DNA of 64,000 bases, taken from the NCBI RefSeq assembly GCF_002305875.1, contig NZ_CP022098.1, positions 4,278,001-4,342,000 on the forward strand. The letters are read 5' to 3'. Made by a program: the position numbers and the translations under genes. Each line of letters opens with the position of its first letter. Position 1 is the stretch's first letter. The notes below the pieces were generated by a model that was given only the letters and a program-made list of their open reading frames with translations, did no database searches and was not told where the DNA came from. This stretch comes from Cystobacter fuscus. GTDB taxonomy: Bacteria > Myxococcota > Myxococcia > Myxococcales > Myxococcaceae. This document shows, in pieces, positions 16,681 through 24,997 of the stretch.

Positions 16681-18831
16681 ATGCCAACGATCAGCCGCGC
16701 GCGCTTCTCCGTGAGACGAGCTGTCATAGAACGGGGTGGTGGGGTGGCGTTGCTGCTGCTGGCCGTCGTCGTGCTGGCGGGGTGCGCCGCGAGTGCTCCG
16801 CTCGTCCTGGCCGAGGGGACAGGCGGGTCCGGCGCTTCCTCGGGAGAGGCACTCGCCTGTGGCGGACAGGCCCTGCCGCCGGGGTGGCCCGACCTGTCGT
16901 CGGGTGATTCCGAGGCGTTGCTGGCCCCCTTCCTGGGATGTGCCTCGCCCGGGGACTACGTGGCGTTGCAGGAGCGAGTGGACATGCCCCGGCTGGTGGA
17001 GGCACTGGACGGCTGGAGCGCCGTGCGGCTGGGTGCCCTCGGGCCGGTGCGCGCGGATGCCGCCGATGTCCTCGCCCGCAAGCGCGCCGGCTTCCTGATT
17101 GAGGCCACCGAGCGTTATGGGCACTACCACGCGGAGGTGTTCGCCCTCTTCGTGCTGCACTCGGCCCATGACGACGAGGTGCGCGCGCTGCTGCGCCTGC
17201 TGGCCCGGGACAAGCAGTTGGGACAGACGCTGGGGCTGATGCCCGCCGTGCGTGAGGAGCTGGAGCGGCGAGGACTGCCGCTGGCGGCCTATCCGGAGCG
17301 GGCCGAGCGGGCCCGAGACGTGCTGCGGGGGCTGGGCCGCGCGGCCCGGGACGCGCTCTCCACCAGTCCGACGAGTGACGGCGGGCGGTACAGCGAATTG
17401 TCCGAGCGGTGGAAGCAGTTGCCCGCGCCCTACCAGGAGGCGGCGCACGAGGTGGAGTGGGCCCTGGCGCTGCGGCACTTCAGTCCTGGGAGCGTGGTGG
17501 TGGGCAGCTTCGACGCGGTGACGTTCGGCGTGCCGCTGGGCTTCTATTACCTGGTGCTCGGCACGGGGCAGGGGGTGGCCTCGCTGTCCCGGGGCCAGTA
17601 CGAGCAGGCCACACGGGAGTTGGCACCGGCCCTGTTGCTCGGGGCGCTGTACGCCGGAGGCCGGGGCCCGCGAGTCCTGTCCGGGGCGCGAGGTGCCTCG
17701 GGGGCCGGACTGGCCGAGCCGCGCCTGACGGCGCTGAAGGAACGGGTGCGGCAGTTGGAGGCGAGGCTGGGCGTGGAGGGACTGCGAGCGCTGGCCCGGG
17801 ACATCCAAGCCAGCCGGGAGGCGGGCCACTTCGTGGCGGTGGGGGGAGTGGATGCCGCGCTGGCCCTGCGTGAGGCGCGGGGAGATGTGGCCAGGGCCCA
17901 GGCGATGATGGCCAGGGCCCGACCCGAGGCCACGGGCTCGCCAGCGGGGAAGGGGGGGACGGGGGCGAGTTCCGGGAAGGTGGCCACGGTGGCGGACGAC
18001 GCCACACGCTCCACCCTCGAGCGGAGTGGTGCCGCGGAACGCTCCGGGGGCATCGCCTCGCTGGTGGACGAGGAGGTGGGCCTCACCCGGGACGTGGTGG
18101 AGGCCCGGCTGGCGCTGGTGGAAAGCGAGGCCACGGGTCCGCGTCTGCCCAGGGACGTGGTGGTGCTGGAGAGGCAGCGGCCCTCCCTGGATGCTCCGCC
18201 GCCCGGAGCGGAGGGCAACCCGCGCTGGGGTGAGTACGTCGCCTACTACGAGAGGCGGTTGGGGGAACTCGAGCGGGGGAAGGCCGTCGAAGGGCCTCTG
18301 CGCTGGGTTGCCTACGAGCGGATGTGGGGCGGATTCACCCGGGGACTCGCCTTCGAGCGCTTCATGGTGAACCTGTTGCGCGAAGACGCGAAACGGCCTC
18401 GGGCGCAGCGTCGCTTCCTCGGTGACTTCGACCAGCCTCGCGTCGAGGCATACGTGGGCGTGAAAAAACAGGAGACCGGTTTGCGCTACGCGGATGTGCT
18501 TGTCATCGAAGAGGGTGAACTCGGCGGCCGGCCGCGTCGAGTCGAGTCATTTAGCTTCAAGAGCCGCAATCTCGCGTTGCTCGAGGAAAAAGAGTTGAGA
18601 GTACAGGTGATGGAGGACGCGAGAGAGGCTCTACGCAAGTACGGCGGAGCGCTGGACATCCGTCGAGACATCCTCCAACCCTTTTTTCGAGGGCAAAGAG
18701 AGGTTCCCGTCCAGAGGGTTCGTCTCGTCTACGAGGGGGGCGTGCTCAAGCCCAATGATGAATTCATGCTGAACGCAATCTTGAGAGCAACGGAGAGAAA
18801 GATTCCGGGAGTGGAGGTTCTGTTCCAATGA
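16681..18831 (+). CDS. Polymorphic lipoprotein toxin (SitA-like), copy 2
   Basis: A 716-residue lipoprotein, the tandem duplicate of the toxin at 13102. ATG 16681 is preferred (GAGGA upstream; a GTG at 16606 would bury the signal under 25 extra residues). The signal ends at the lipobox LAGC with C35. The stalk differs from copy 1 at only about seven residues that I could see (for example LPPGWP for LPAGWP, SGARGAS for SEARGAS). From about EEGELGGR onward the tip diverges: my hand alignment of the last 106 residues gives 61 identities and no gaps. The RYAD...VESFSFKSR signature is kept, so the activity class should be the same while immunity specificity probably differs. The stop overlaps the second immunity gene by ATGA. 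Confidence 0.75.
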   Translation: MPTISRARFSVRRAVIERGGGVALLLLAVVVLAGCAASAPLVLAEGTGGSGASSGEALACGGQALPPGWPDLSSGDSEALLAPFLGCASPGDYVALQERVDMPRLVEALDGWSAVRLGALGPVRADAADVLARKRAGFLIEATERYGHYHAEVFALFVLHSAHDDEVRALLRLLARDKQLGQTLGLMPAVREELERRGLPLAAYPERAERARDVLRGLGRAARDALSTSPTSDGGRYSELSERWKQLPAPYQEAAHEVEWALALRHFSPGSVVVGSFDAVTFGVPLGFYYLVLGTGQGVASLSRGQYEQATRELAPALLLGALYAGGRGPRVLSGARGASGAGLAEPRLTALKERVRQLEARLGVEGLRALARDIQASREAGHFVAVGGVDAALALREARGDVARAQAMMARARPEATGSPAGKGGTGASSGKVATVADDATRSTLERSGAAERSGGIASLVDEEVGLTRDVVEARLALVESEATGPRLPRDVVVLERQRPSLDAPPPGAEGNPRWGEYVAYYERRLGELERGKAVEGPLRWVAYERMWGGFTRGLAFERFMVNLLREDAKRPRAQRRFLGDFDQPRVEAYVGVKKQETGLRYADVLVIEEGELGGRPRRVESFSFKSRNLALLEEKELRVQVMEDAREALRKYGGALDIRRDILQPFFRGQREVPVQRVRLVYEGGVLKPNDEFMLNAILRATERKIPGVEVLFQ

Positions 18832-20168
18832 GGCGGCTGAGCGTGCACGATTTGAAGCCGGAAGACAGCCTCCGACTTGTTTTTGAAGGTGCCTTCGATC
18901 CACTTGCGCCACGTGAAAGCGAGCTGACACCTGTCCTCCAAGCTCTCGAGGAACACGCAGATGGTTGGATGCCGGACGTCGCTGAAGGCAAGCGGCGGCG
19001 CAAATACACTCGTACCGCTATCTGGAAGGCATTGGATGAGGAACGCGACGATGTGTACACGAGTCTCGGGCTCTATCGTACGAAATGGCCCGCGTTGGAC
19101 ATGACTCTTGCACTTTGGCTGCCCCCTCGTGCGCCCATGTTGGACATCTCAATCAACGCCAAGCCGCTTTCCTTCTTCGCGGAAGCGGAGCGCTGCCTCA
19201 AGTTCGTGGAGATGGTACGTGCCTGGGCCTCACGCTACCTGGTCTCCCATGCCGTGGCTCACAGCAATGATGACATCAACCTGGCGAGGTTTCCCGACTT
19301 TGGCCGCGACAAGGAAACCTGGTTCAGAGACGGTTTCGACAAGATTTATGAGGTGTGCTGGCTCAACGTCTTCGGACCGAAGCTGGTGGAAACCGTCGGC
19401 CGCGAGCGCATGCTGTCCGCGCCGGCCTGGAGGGTGGAGGAGTTGCCCAATGGTGGCGTGCTCCTGGTGACGAGGCCCACCGTCACGGACTTCGCCAGCG
19501 AGGAGGCGCGCCTCGTCCAGGCTCGCGTTCACTGTCACCTCCGGCCGGACCTGGACTTCTCCACCGTACTGCGCACCCTGCGCGAGCGCAGCGCCACGCT
19601 CGCTCCCGTGGAGCCCCGCTTCCACCCTGAGCTGGCCCCGCTCCTCTCGCGCGTGGTGGACGACGTCGCCAGCTACGAGCGGCAGCGGAAGATTGCCGAA
19701 CTCAACGCGTGGCAACCTCCCGAGCCCGAGGAGTGGCGACCCGCCGACTCGGCCCTGCCTTCGGACGTGGAGGACCCGGAGCGAGCGTGCGCGCACTACC
19801 GCTATCTCGCCGAGCACCTCGTGGCCCTGCTGCACACGAAGGTGCCCTCCATCTTCGAGGCGACACCCGAGTCCCTCACGGAGGCCGACTTCTACTTCTG
19901 GCACGAGGAGTTCCCGACGAGCCGCCTGCGGGAGAACATCGACACGCGTGCGGTGCCCGCCATTGGCGCCTACCTGGGTCAGGTGCTGGTGCGAAACCTC
20001 GGAGGCCGGTGGATTCCGCGCGAGAAGCTCGAGGAGGCCCAGGTGCTCGTGGGCCACCGCGTCTGGTTTCCCTTCGTCCGCGCACGTCATTACATGCGCT
20101 CGCGCCAGGCGCTCCTGGACCACTCCCTGACCTGGCTCTACCGCGTGGCCGAGCGGCACCGTTCCTGA
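16731..20168 (+). repeat. Tandem duplication, copy 2 (toxin/immunity cassette)
   Basis: Second copy of the 3.4-kb cassette, separated from copy 1 by about 165 bp of unrelated sequence that holds the copy 2 start region. It diverges at about 18508-19348, spanning the end of the toxin gene and the beginning of the immunity gene. Because the variable block differs throughout, the duplication is not a simple assembly artefact. Confidence 0.95.
18828..20168 (+). CDS. Putative immunity protein for toxin copy 2
   Basis: A 446-residue partner of the second toxin, of the same length as the first immunity protein and starting at an ATGA overlap. The N-terminal part (SVHDLKPEDSLRLVF...) aligns with copy 1 over its whole length with many substitutions. 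From about DGFDKIYEVCWLNVF to the end the two are almost identical. Lower-GC codons (TTTTTGAAGG, for example) concentrate in the divergent N-terminal part, suggesting that the block evolved or arrived separately from its flanks. The predicted role is protection of the producer and its kin against the cognate tip. Cross-protection between copies is an open question. Confidence 0.65.
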   Translation: MRRLSVHDLKPEDSLRLVFEGAFDPLAPRESELTPVLQALEEHADGWMPDVAEGKRRRKYTRTAIWKALDEERDDVYTSLGLYRTKWPALDMTLALWLPPRAPMLDISINAKPLSFFAEAERCLKFVEMVRAWASRYLVSHAVAHSNDDINLARFPDFGRDKETWFRDGFDKIYEVCWLNVFGPKLVETVGRERMLSAPAWRVEELPNGGVLLVTRPTVTDFASEEARLVQARVHCHLRPDLDFSTVLRTLRERSATLAPVEPRFHPELAPLLSRVVDDVASYERQRKIAELNAWQPPEPEEWRPADSALPSDVEDPERACAHYRYLAEHLVALLHTKVPSIFEATPESLTEADFYFWHEEFPTSRLRENIDTRAVPAIGAYLGQVLVRNLGGRWIPREKLEEAQVLVGHRVWFPFVRARHYMRSRQALLDHSLTWLYRVAERHRS

Positions 20169-20186
20169 CCGGCTCCGCCAAAAGAA

Positions 20187-20221
20187 TCGGGGAGGAGCCG
20201 CCCCCAGCAGCTCCTCCCCGA
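20187..20221 (+). terminator. Strong hairpin after the second immunity gene
   Basis: A perfect 12-bp inverted repeat (TCGGGGAGGAGC / GCTCCTCCCCGA) with an 11-nt loop starts 19 nt after the immunity stop. It lacks a T-tract, as is common in GC-rich genomes. It is the likely end of the toxin cassette transcript; no such hairpin follows the first cassette. Confidence 0.6.
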
Positions 20222-20599
20222 CGAACTCCCCCTGCTTCCGCCCCCGACCCGCCACCCGACCCGCCCGACCCGCCCGTCCAACCCCGACCCGCCCGACTCC
20301 CCCTGACCCGCCACCCGACCCGCCCGTCCGCCCGTCCTACCCCGTTCCGCCCCACCACCCCGGCCGCCCGTCCTGCCCCGCTGCCTTCTTGAAAGAGGTA
20401 TGAGCATTCGCCGTGCCAATGGCACCTCACCGCCAGTCGCCTGGAATCTCGGGCGCTTGGTACGTGGAGGCCGCCTCTCTCGCCCTCGAGGGCGGTAAGT
20501 CTTACTCGCAGCGTCTCTTCTCCCGCCGGAACTTCCCCCGGACAGCGCCCTCTTGGTCTCTCGACCCGGGGAGGAAGCGACCGCAGCGCTGTCGGGGCA
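20222..20599. other. Gene-free stretch with C-rich direct repeats
   Basis: About 380 bp without a credible gene. Its first part (20241-20380) is low-complexity, almost free of A and T, built from units like CCCGACCCG. A 22-bp unit beginning GACCCGCCACCC occurs twice, at 20246-20267 and 20305-20326. The rest shows no recognisable coding or regulatory signal. Confidence 0.5.
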
Positions 20600-20866
20600 G
20601 GTCGTCGAATCACCCTGAAGTCTTACCTTGGAGGACAGGGTGGGCAGACGGGAAGGGCACGGAACCCATGCTTCGGCCTGAAGGGTGTCCGACTCGGACG
20701 CCAGGCGCCTGGTGGCTCGGGTGAGTCACCCTTCATTCCCACGGGGGCGTTCAATCCCTCGCGTACGGGTGACACGCGCGTGGCGCGGGGGTGGCTCGTG
20801 AAGCCCGAGGCGCCCTTGAACAACGTGGGCTTCCGCCTCGCGCGGGACCTCGAGCCAGCCCCATGA
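20600..20866 (+). pseudogene. C-terminal remnant of a formylglycine-generating-enzyme (SUMF1)-like protein
   Basis: An open frame with strong G/C third-position bias ends at TGA 20864-20866 and reads ...TGAFNPSRTGDTRVARGW, then NNVGFRLARDLEPAP at its end. The GDTRVARG...NVGFRLARDL pattern is the usual C-terminus of SUMF1/FGE-sulfatase-type nonheme enzymes, which are common in myxobacteria. The preceding ~250 residues of that domain are missing, and no start codon with a ribosome site is seen. It therefore looks like the surviving 3' end of a gene cut off by rearrangement at the edge of the toxin island. The left limit is uncertain. The 254 bp that follow, up to the histidine kinase start, show nothing clear. 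Confidence 0.45.
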
Positions 20867-21120
20867 CGCTTCCCGCGCGGGCGCCTGTCCACATGGGGAC
20901 ATCGTGGCGTATTGCCACAGAGCCTTCTCGATGGGCCATCGGGCGACGCGAGCCGGGCGCGCCGCTCGGAAGGCCCCGGTGGCGGTGCGGCCTCGCGCTC
21001 GGGAGTGCGGCGGAACGCCACAACCGAGCTTCCTTCGTCCGCGGACGGCTCCCCAGGGAGGAGGGGTTGGCATGTCACTCGCAATGCTCGGGAGGGTTCT
21101 TCGCACGAGAGGTCAGCCCG

Positions 21121-22221
21121 ATGAAGATGCAATCCAAGGTGGTGGTGCTCGCGGTGATGGGGGCTGTCCTGGTGGCCAGCGCGAGCGCCCTTTCCCGCCA
21201 GCCGACGTTCGCCGCCAGTGTCAGCCTCATGGTGGTGTGCCTGATGGGGGTCTGGGCGACGCTGCACGGGCAGCCGCTGCGCCGGGCGTATGGGTTGGAG
21301 GAGGAGGGGACGGGCCTGGGCGAGTTCGCGCGGTGGACGCCGGCGAGCCCCGGTGCCGGGTACCCGCGAGCAGTGGAGGACGGGAGTGAGGTGCGCCGCC
21401 GGAACGCCGAGCAGGAGAAGGCGGTCCGGCAGCGCACGTCCGAGCTGGAGCTGGCCAACGCGCGGCTCGGCGAGCAGTTGCGGCAGCTCCAGGTCGCGCA
21501 GGCACGGCGGATCTCCACCGAGCGGTGGGGAGCGCTCCACCAGTTCTCGGTGGGTCTGAGCCATGAGCTGAGCGATCCGCTCACCATCCTCCTGAGCAAC
21601 ATCGACTACGTGCAGTTGCAGCTTGGGCTGTCGGGGGCGAGCTGCCCGGAGGAGCAGGCGAGGATGCGTGAGGCGCTCGCCGATGCGCGCCAGGTGGCCG
21701 AGCGCATCCGCCGCATCGCGGAGGACCTCGAGAGGCTCTCCGTGCCGGCGGACCTGGAGGAAGGCCCGGTGGATGTCGTGGCCACCCTGCGCGGCGCGAT
21801 GGAGAAGGCGGCGCTCGAGAGCGAGGGCCGGGCGCGGTGGGTGTCGGTGTTGCACGCGGTGCCGCGGGTGCGGGGAGATCGGGCACGGCTGCACCAGGTG
21901 TTCCAACACCTGTTCACCCACGCGGCCCGTGAGCTCCCGCTGGAAGGGGAGGTGCCGATGCCGCTCCAGCTCTCCGTGCGGATGTCCAGCGCCTCGAGGG
22001 TGGTCGTGGAGATGAGCGCGGGGAGAGGCGTTCCCGCCGAGAACCCGGAGCGGGTCTTCCAGCCGTTCGTCGCGCCCCGGCCCACGGGAGTGGGCACGGG
22101 CCTGGAGCTGGCGGTGTGCCATCGCCTCGTCACCGCGCTCGGTGGTGCGCTGTCCGTGCACAGTGAGTCGGACCGTGGCTTCTTCTTCCGTGTGGAGCTG
22201 CCGACGTTCCAGGACGCCTGA
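21121..22221 (+). CDS. Membrane histidine kinase with degenerate ATP-binding domain
   Basis: A 366-residue protein; ATG 21121 was chosen because it places two membrane helices at the N-terminus (about 6-25 and 29-49). A coiled coil (about 85-130) leads to the dimerisation domain with H148 in LSHELSDPLT. The catalytic domain is clearly HATPase-like, but key residues are changed. Both N-box asparagines are His (H263 and H267 in QVFQHLFTHA). The G1 Asp is Ser (S299 in EMSAGRG). The G2 box (VGTGLELAVCHRL) survives. The changes argue for weak or no ATP binding, so it may be a pseudokinase that acts by dimerisation. No response regulator is adjacent. It lies between the two toxin groups. Confidence 0.8.
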   Translation: MKMQSKVVVLAVMGAVLVASASALSRQPTFAASVSLMVVCLMGVWATLHGQPLRRAYGLEEEGTGLGEFARWTPASPGAGYPRAVEDGSEVRRRNAEQEKAVRQRTSELELANARLGEQLRQLQVAQARRISTERWGALHQFSVGLSHELSDPLTILLSNIDYVQLQLGLSGASCPEEQARMREALADARQVAERIRRIAEDLERLSVPADLEEGPVDVVATLRGAMEKAALESEGRARWVSVLHAVPRVRGDRARLHQVFQHLFTHAARELPLEGEVPMPLQLSVRMSSASRVVVEMSAGRGVPAENPERVFQPFVAPRPTGVGTGLELAVCHRLVTALGGALSVHSESDRGFFFRVELPTFQDA

Positions 22222-22371
22222 CGCCCACTTCCAGCTCCCGGATGTTGGGTGCTGGCACATCACGGTGGCGTCTGGTGGACGTGGGCCTCGCGGGCCGTGG
22301 TGGAATGGGTGACCACTGGCTCCTTGGCTGCGGCATGGAGGTCGCCGTGAAGGGCCTGGTGCTGGGGATGG

Positions 22372-23952
22372 ATGATGCACGCTGTCTTGTTGCGTGTTGG
22401 GTGGATGGGCCTGGTGCTCGCCATGGCCCTGTTGTCCACCGGTTGCGCGTCGGTGAGGCCCCCGACGGGCCTGGGGCGGAGCCTGCGCTACACGCCTCAC
22501 CTGGCTGGGGGGTCCCCCGAAGGGCCGAGCGCTGAGCCTCCGCGCGTCTTCGCTTCTCTTCCTCCGTCCCCGCTGGAACCCGAGACGTCGGAGCGGTCGC
22601 AACACCGCGGAGACAATCGTGGGCCCATGACGGGGATGGGCCCTGTCGGTGTGGAGGGGGCCGTTGGGAGCACGATCCCCCATGACTCCACTCAACCCGA
22701 GCGGCGGAGCGCGACCCTGACGCGCCAGGCGGTCCTTGGTGCCGTGCTCGACGTGTCGGGCTCCACTCGCCGCCTCTCCGGTGCGCTCTCCAGGCTCAAG
22801 GCCAGCAAGCTGGGCATCGCCGGCCGCTCCGCTGGTCTCTTTGCTCCCTATGTCGTCTATGGCGAGCGTCAGCTGCGATGGATCGAGGCTGAGCTGGCTG
22901 CCGCTACCAGGCTGTCCAGCACCGCATCGGAGATGGATGGCCCGGGCATGGAACTGGCCATCCTGCGCCTCTCCGGGCCCCGGCTCGAGGCTGCCATGTC
23001 GGGCGTCATCCTGCTCGCCGCATGGCTCGACTTCCTGAACCTCGCTGACGTCGTACTTCAGCAGTGCCCCTTCTACAGCGTGGAGAAGCTGTTCGTGGAC
23101 CTGGGCCGCTTGCAGAAGCAGATCGAGCCCGCCATGACAGCGCTTTCCTCCCTGGAGCCGGGGCAGGTCGAAGCCGCGGCGACCGACCTCCCCGCGCTGA
23201 TAGGCCACCTCACCGGCGAGTTCGATGCGACCCGTAAGGCAGTGCGCGTGGCGGAAGAGCGCGGCAGGCGATTCGTGGCGGTGGCGCAGAGCCTCGAGAT
23301 GCTCACCCTGCTATCGGCGATGAAAATGTCGCTACCACGGCTACCGCCGGCGGCTCCCGCCACGCTCGGCATGGGCCTCGCGGTGGGCTCTGGCGGCGTG
23401 ATGATGGGCACGCGGATCGTGGTCTCCGCCGAGTGGGTGGGAATGATGCACCAGCTCGTGCGGGCGGGTGTCCTCTCCATTTCCGTCGCCAGCGCCGCCG
23501 TCCGGATTCACGCCGGTCAGGTGATGATGGCCGAATCGAACCAGGAACTGCCACGGGGCGTGCGCGAAGCGCTCGGTGATGGACCCGAAGTGCGTGCCAT
23601 GCGCCAGACTGGAAGAGCGGGGGCGGGAATGGCCGAGCTCCCGCGGCACCACGTCTTGCCGAGAGAGTTCCGCGACTGGTTCGAGAAGCGCGGCTTCACT
23701 GGAGAAATGAGCATCGATCAATTCTGCGTCAGGATGGAGCAGGCAAAACATGAGGCGATCCACGGTGGTGGGGACTGGCGCCTGGGTCGACAATGGCCCG
23801 GCGAGTGGAACCAAATGCTCATGGGAGCGTTGCGTGACGCCGAAACCAGAACTGGCCGGATGTTGACGAGAAACGAGATCCTGCGGCTCGTCGCGAAGTA
23901 TATGAAGGAGTACAGAATCCCGATGAATTTCACGTCTTGGGGTGGAAAATGA
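22372..23952 (+). CDS. Lipoprotein toxin of a second class (DUF2380/SitA6-like, HHxxP tip)
   Basis: A 526-residue predicted lipoprotein with lipobox LSTGC (C25 from ATG 22372; ATG 22375 is equally possible). A low-complexity Pro/Ser linker (30-110) precedes a helical region with a hydrophobic segment around 300-380. The C-terminal ~105 residues carry HHVLPREFRDWFEKRGF, a later HEAIHGGG and a C-terminal EILRLVAKYMKEYRI helix. This pattern resembles the DUF2380 lipoproteins of myxobacteria, which I associate with SitA-type toxins, and looks like a His-rich HNH/AHH-type nuclease. It is unrelated to the 13.1-20.2 kb toxins. The stop overlaps the next gene by ATGA, as expected for an immunity partner. 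Activity is inferred, not seen. Confidence 0.7.
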   Translation: MMHAVLLRVGWMGLVLAMALLSTGCASVRPPTGLGRSLRYTPHLAGGSPEGPSAEPPRVFASLPPSPLEPETSERSQHRGDNRGPMTGMGPVGVEGAVGSTIPHDSTQPERRSATLTRQAVLGAVLDVSGSTRRLSGALSRLKASKLGIAGRSAGLFAPYVVYGERQLRWIEAELAAATRLSSTASEMDGPGMELAILRLSGPRLEAAMSGVILLAAWLDFLNLADVVLQQCPFYSVEKLFVDLGRLQKQIEPAMTALSSLEPGQVEAAATDLPALIGHLTGEFDATRKAVRVAEERGRRFVAVAQSLEMLTLLSAMKMSLPRLPPAAPATLGMGLAVGSGGVMMGTRIVVSAEWVGMMHQLVRAGVLSISVASAAVRIHAGQVMMAESNQELPRGVREALGDGPEVRAMRQTGRAGAGMAELPRHHVLPREFRDWFEKRGFTGEMSIDQFCVRMEQAKHEAIHGGGDWRLGRQWPGEWNQMLMGALRDAETRTGRMLTRNEILRLVAKYMKEYRIPMNFTSWGGK

Positions 23953-24419
23953 GCGAGGACCATTCTTGGGAAGGCAATTGGAAGGTCCGCCTGAAGGAAC
24001 GGGTCCGCGATCGTGGTTTCTCCTCGCTCACCGCCTTCGCCGAGGCACGTCCCACCACGTCGCTGGCGGATCTGGCCGAGGAGCTTGGTGCGCAGGATGT
24101 CAACGCCGTGCAGGTGTTCAGCGGATTGGTGGCCGAGGCTGAGCAAAACCATCAGCTCACACGTCTGGTACGTGGGCAACTCGTGCGTGAGTTGTCCGAT
24201 GATCTCCCCGATGGTTGGCCGGCAGTCCTGGACGACACGAACCGTTTCGAAGTCGCCATGGCGCTCGCCCGATGGAAGAGCTACACCCCAGAAACCCACA
24301 AGGCGCGCGTCGATCAGGCCAGCGACGCGCTCTTCGCCACGCCGCCGCCGCCCAGTTGGCGCCCGCTCGGTCCCGACGACGAGTTGCTCCTCTCCCTGTT
24401 GCCTGACGAGGAGGTTTGA
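23949..24419 (+). CDS. Putative immunity protein for the DUF2380-like toxin
   Basis: A 156-residue cytosolic, mostly helical, acidic protein with ATG overlapping the toxin stop. I do not recognise its family. It has no signal peptide, cysteine motif or catalytic signature. Features seen are an N-terminal SWEGNWKVRLKERV, a helical core (SLADLAEELGAQDVNAVQV) and an acidic C-terminus ending PDEEV. Position and translational coupling are the only evidence for an immunity role. It is not similar to the larger immunity proteins at 15.2 and 18.8 kb. Confidence 0.6.
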   Translation: MSEDHSWEGNWKVRLKERVRDRGFSSLTAFAEARPTTSLADLAEELGAQDVNAVQVFSGLVAEAEQNHQLTRLVRGQLVRELSDDLPDGWPAVLDDTNRFEVAMALARWKSYTPETHKARVDQASDALFATPPPPSWRPLGPDDELLLSLLPDEEV

Positions 24420-24493
24420 ACTTCCCCCCACGTCCGTGCCTGCCCGGGAGGCGTCGCCCGCCGGTACTCAATCTCATCGAAGGAGCTTCGAGC

Positions 24494-24973
24494 ATGACTG
24501 AACCCTCTGCCAGGACGCGGAGCACGCGCGTTTCGCGAATCATCAAGGCGCCACGTGAGGCCATCTATCGGGCCTTCCTCGAGCCCGAAGCGGTGGCCGC
24601 GTGGCTCCGGCCGCCCGACATGCTGGCGCATGTGCACGAGTTCGACCCGCGTGAAGGTGGCAGGTTCCGCATGTCGCTGACCTACAAGCATCCAGCGGCT
24701 TCACCCCGAGGCAAGACCTCCGAGGACACGGACACGTACCAGGGAAGATTCGCCCAGTTGCTCCCATACGAGAAGATCGTGGAGATCATCGAGTTCGAAT
24801 CGCAGGACGCCGCGTTCGCGGGCGAGATGAGGTTCACGGCCCTTCTCGCCGATACCGGGGAGGGAACCGAGGTCTCCTTGATCTGCGAGGACATACCGCC
24901 GGGCATCAGGCTCGAGGACAACGAACTGGGCTCGAGCCTGTCACTCCAGAACCTCGCGGCGTTCATCGAGTGA
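24494..24973 (+). CDS. SRPBCC-domain protein (AHSA1-like)
   Basis: A 159-residue protein with ATG 24494 after AAGGAGC. It shows the START-like helix-grip fold of the AHSA1/activator-of-Hsp90 family: an opening strand (STRVSRIIKAPREAIYRAFL), a following VAAWLRPPDM turn, and FDPREGGRFRMSLTY typical of this family. Such proteins bind small hydrophobic ligands or act as co-chaperone-like factors; the ligand is unknown. The C-terminal helix ends SLQNLAAFIE, slightly shorter than many relatives. It is convergent with the methyltransferase gene, 24 nt away. A 20-bp segment at about 24450 in its leader is repeated near 26010. Confidence 0.8.
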   Translation: MTEPSARTRSTRVSRIIKAPREAIYRAFLEPEAVAAWLRPPDMLAHVHEFDPREGGRFRMSLTYKHPAASPRGKTSEDTDTYQGRFAQLLPYEKIVEIIEFESQDAAFAGEMRFTALLADTGEGTEVSLICEDIPPGIRLEDNELGSSLSLQNLAAFIE

Positions 24974-24997
24974 GTTCACCGCGGAGTTTCGAGCGGC

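Noticed and set aside
13128-20168. Tandem duplication as an assembly error
   Set aside because: The copies differ strongly in the 0.85-kb block and have unrelated sequence between and behind them, so they are genuine separate copies.
20413-20724. A 103-codon plus-strand frame in the gap after the toxin cassettes
   Set aside because: No family signal, poor codon bias, and it overlaps the better supported SUMF1-like remnant in another frame.
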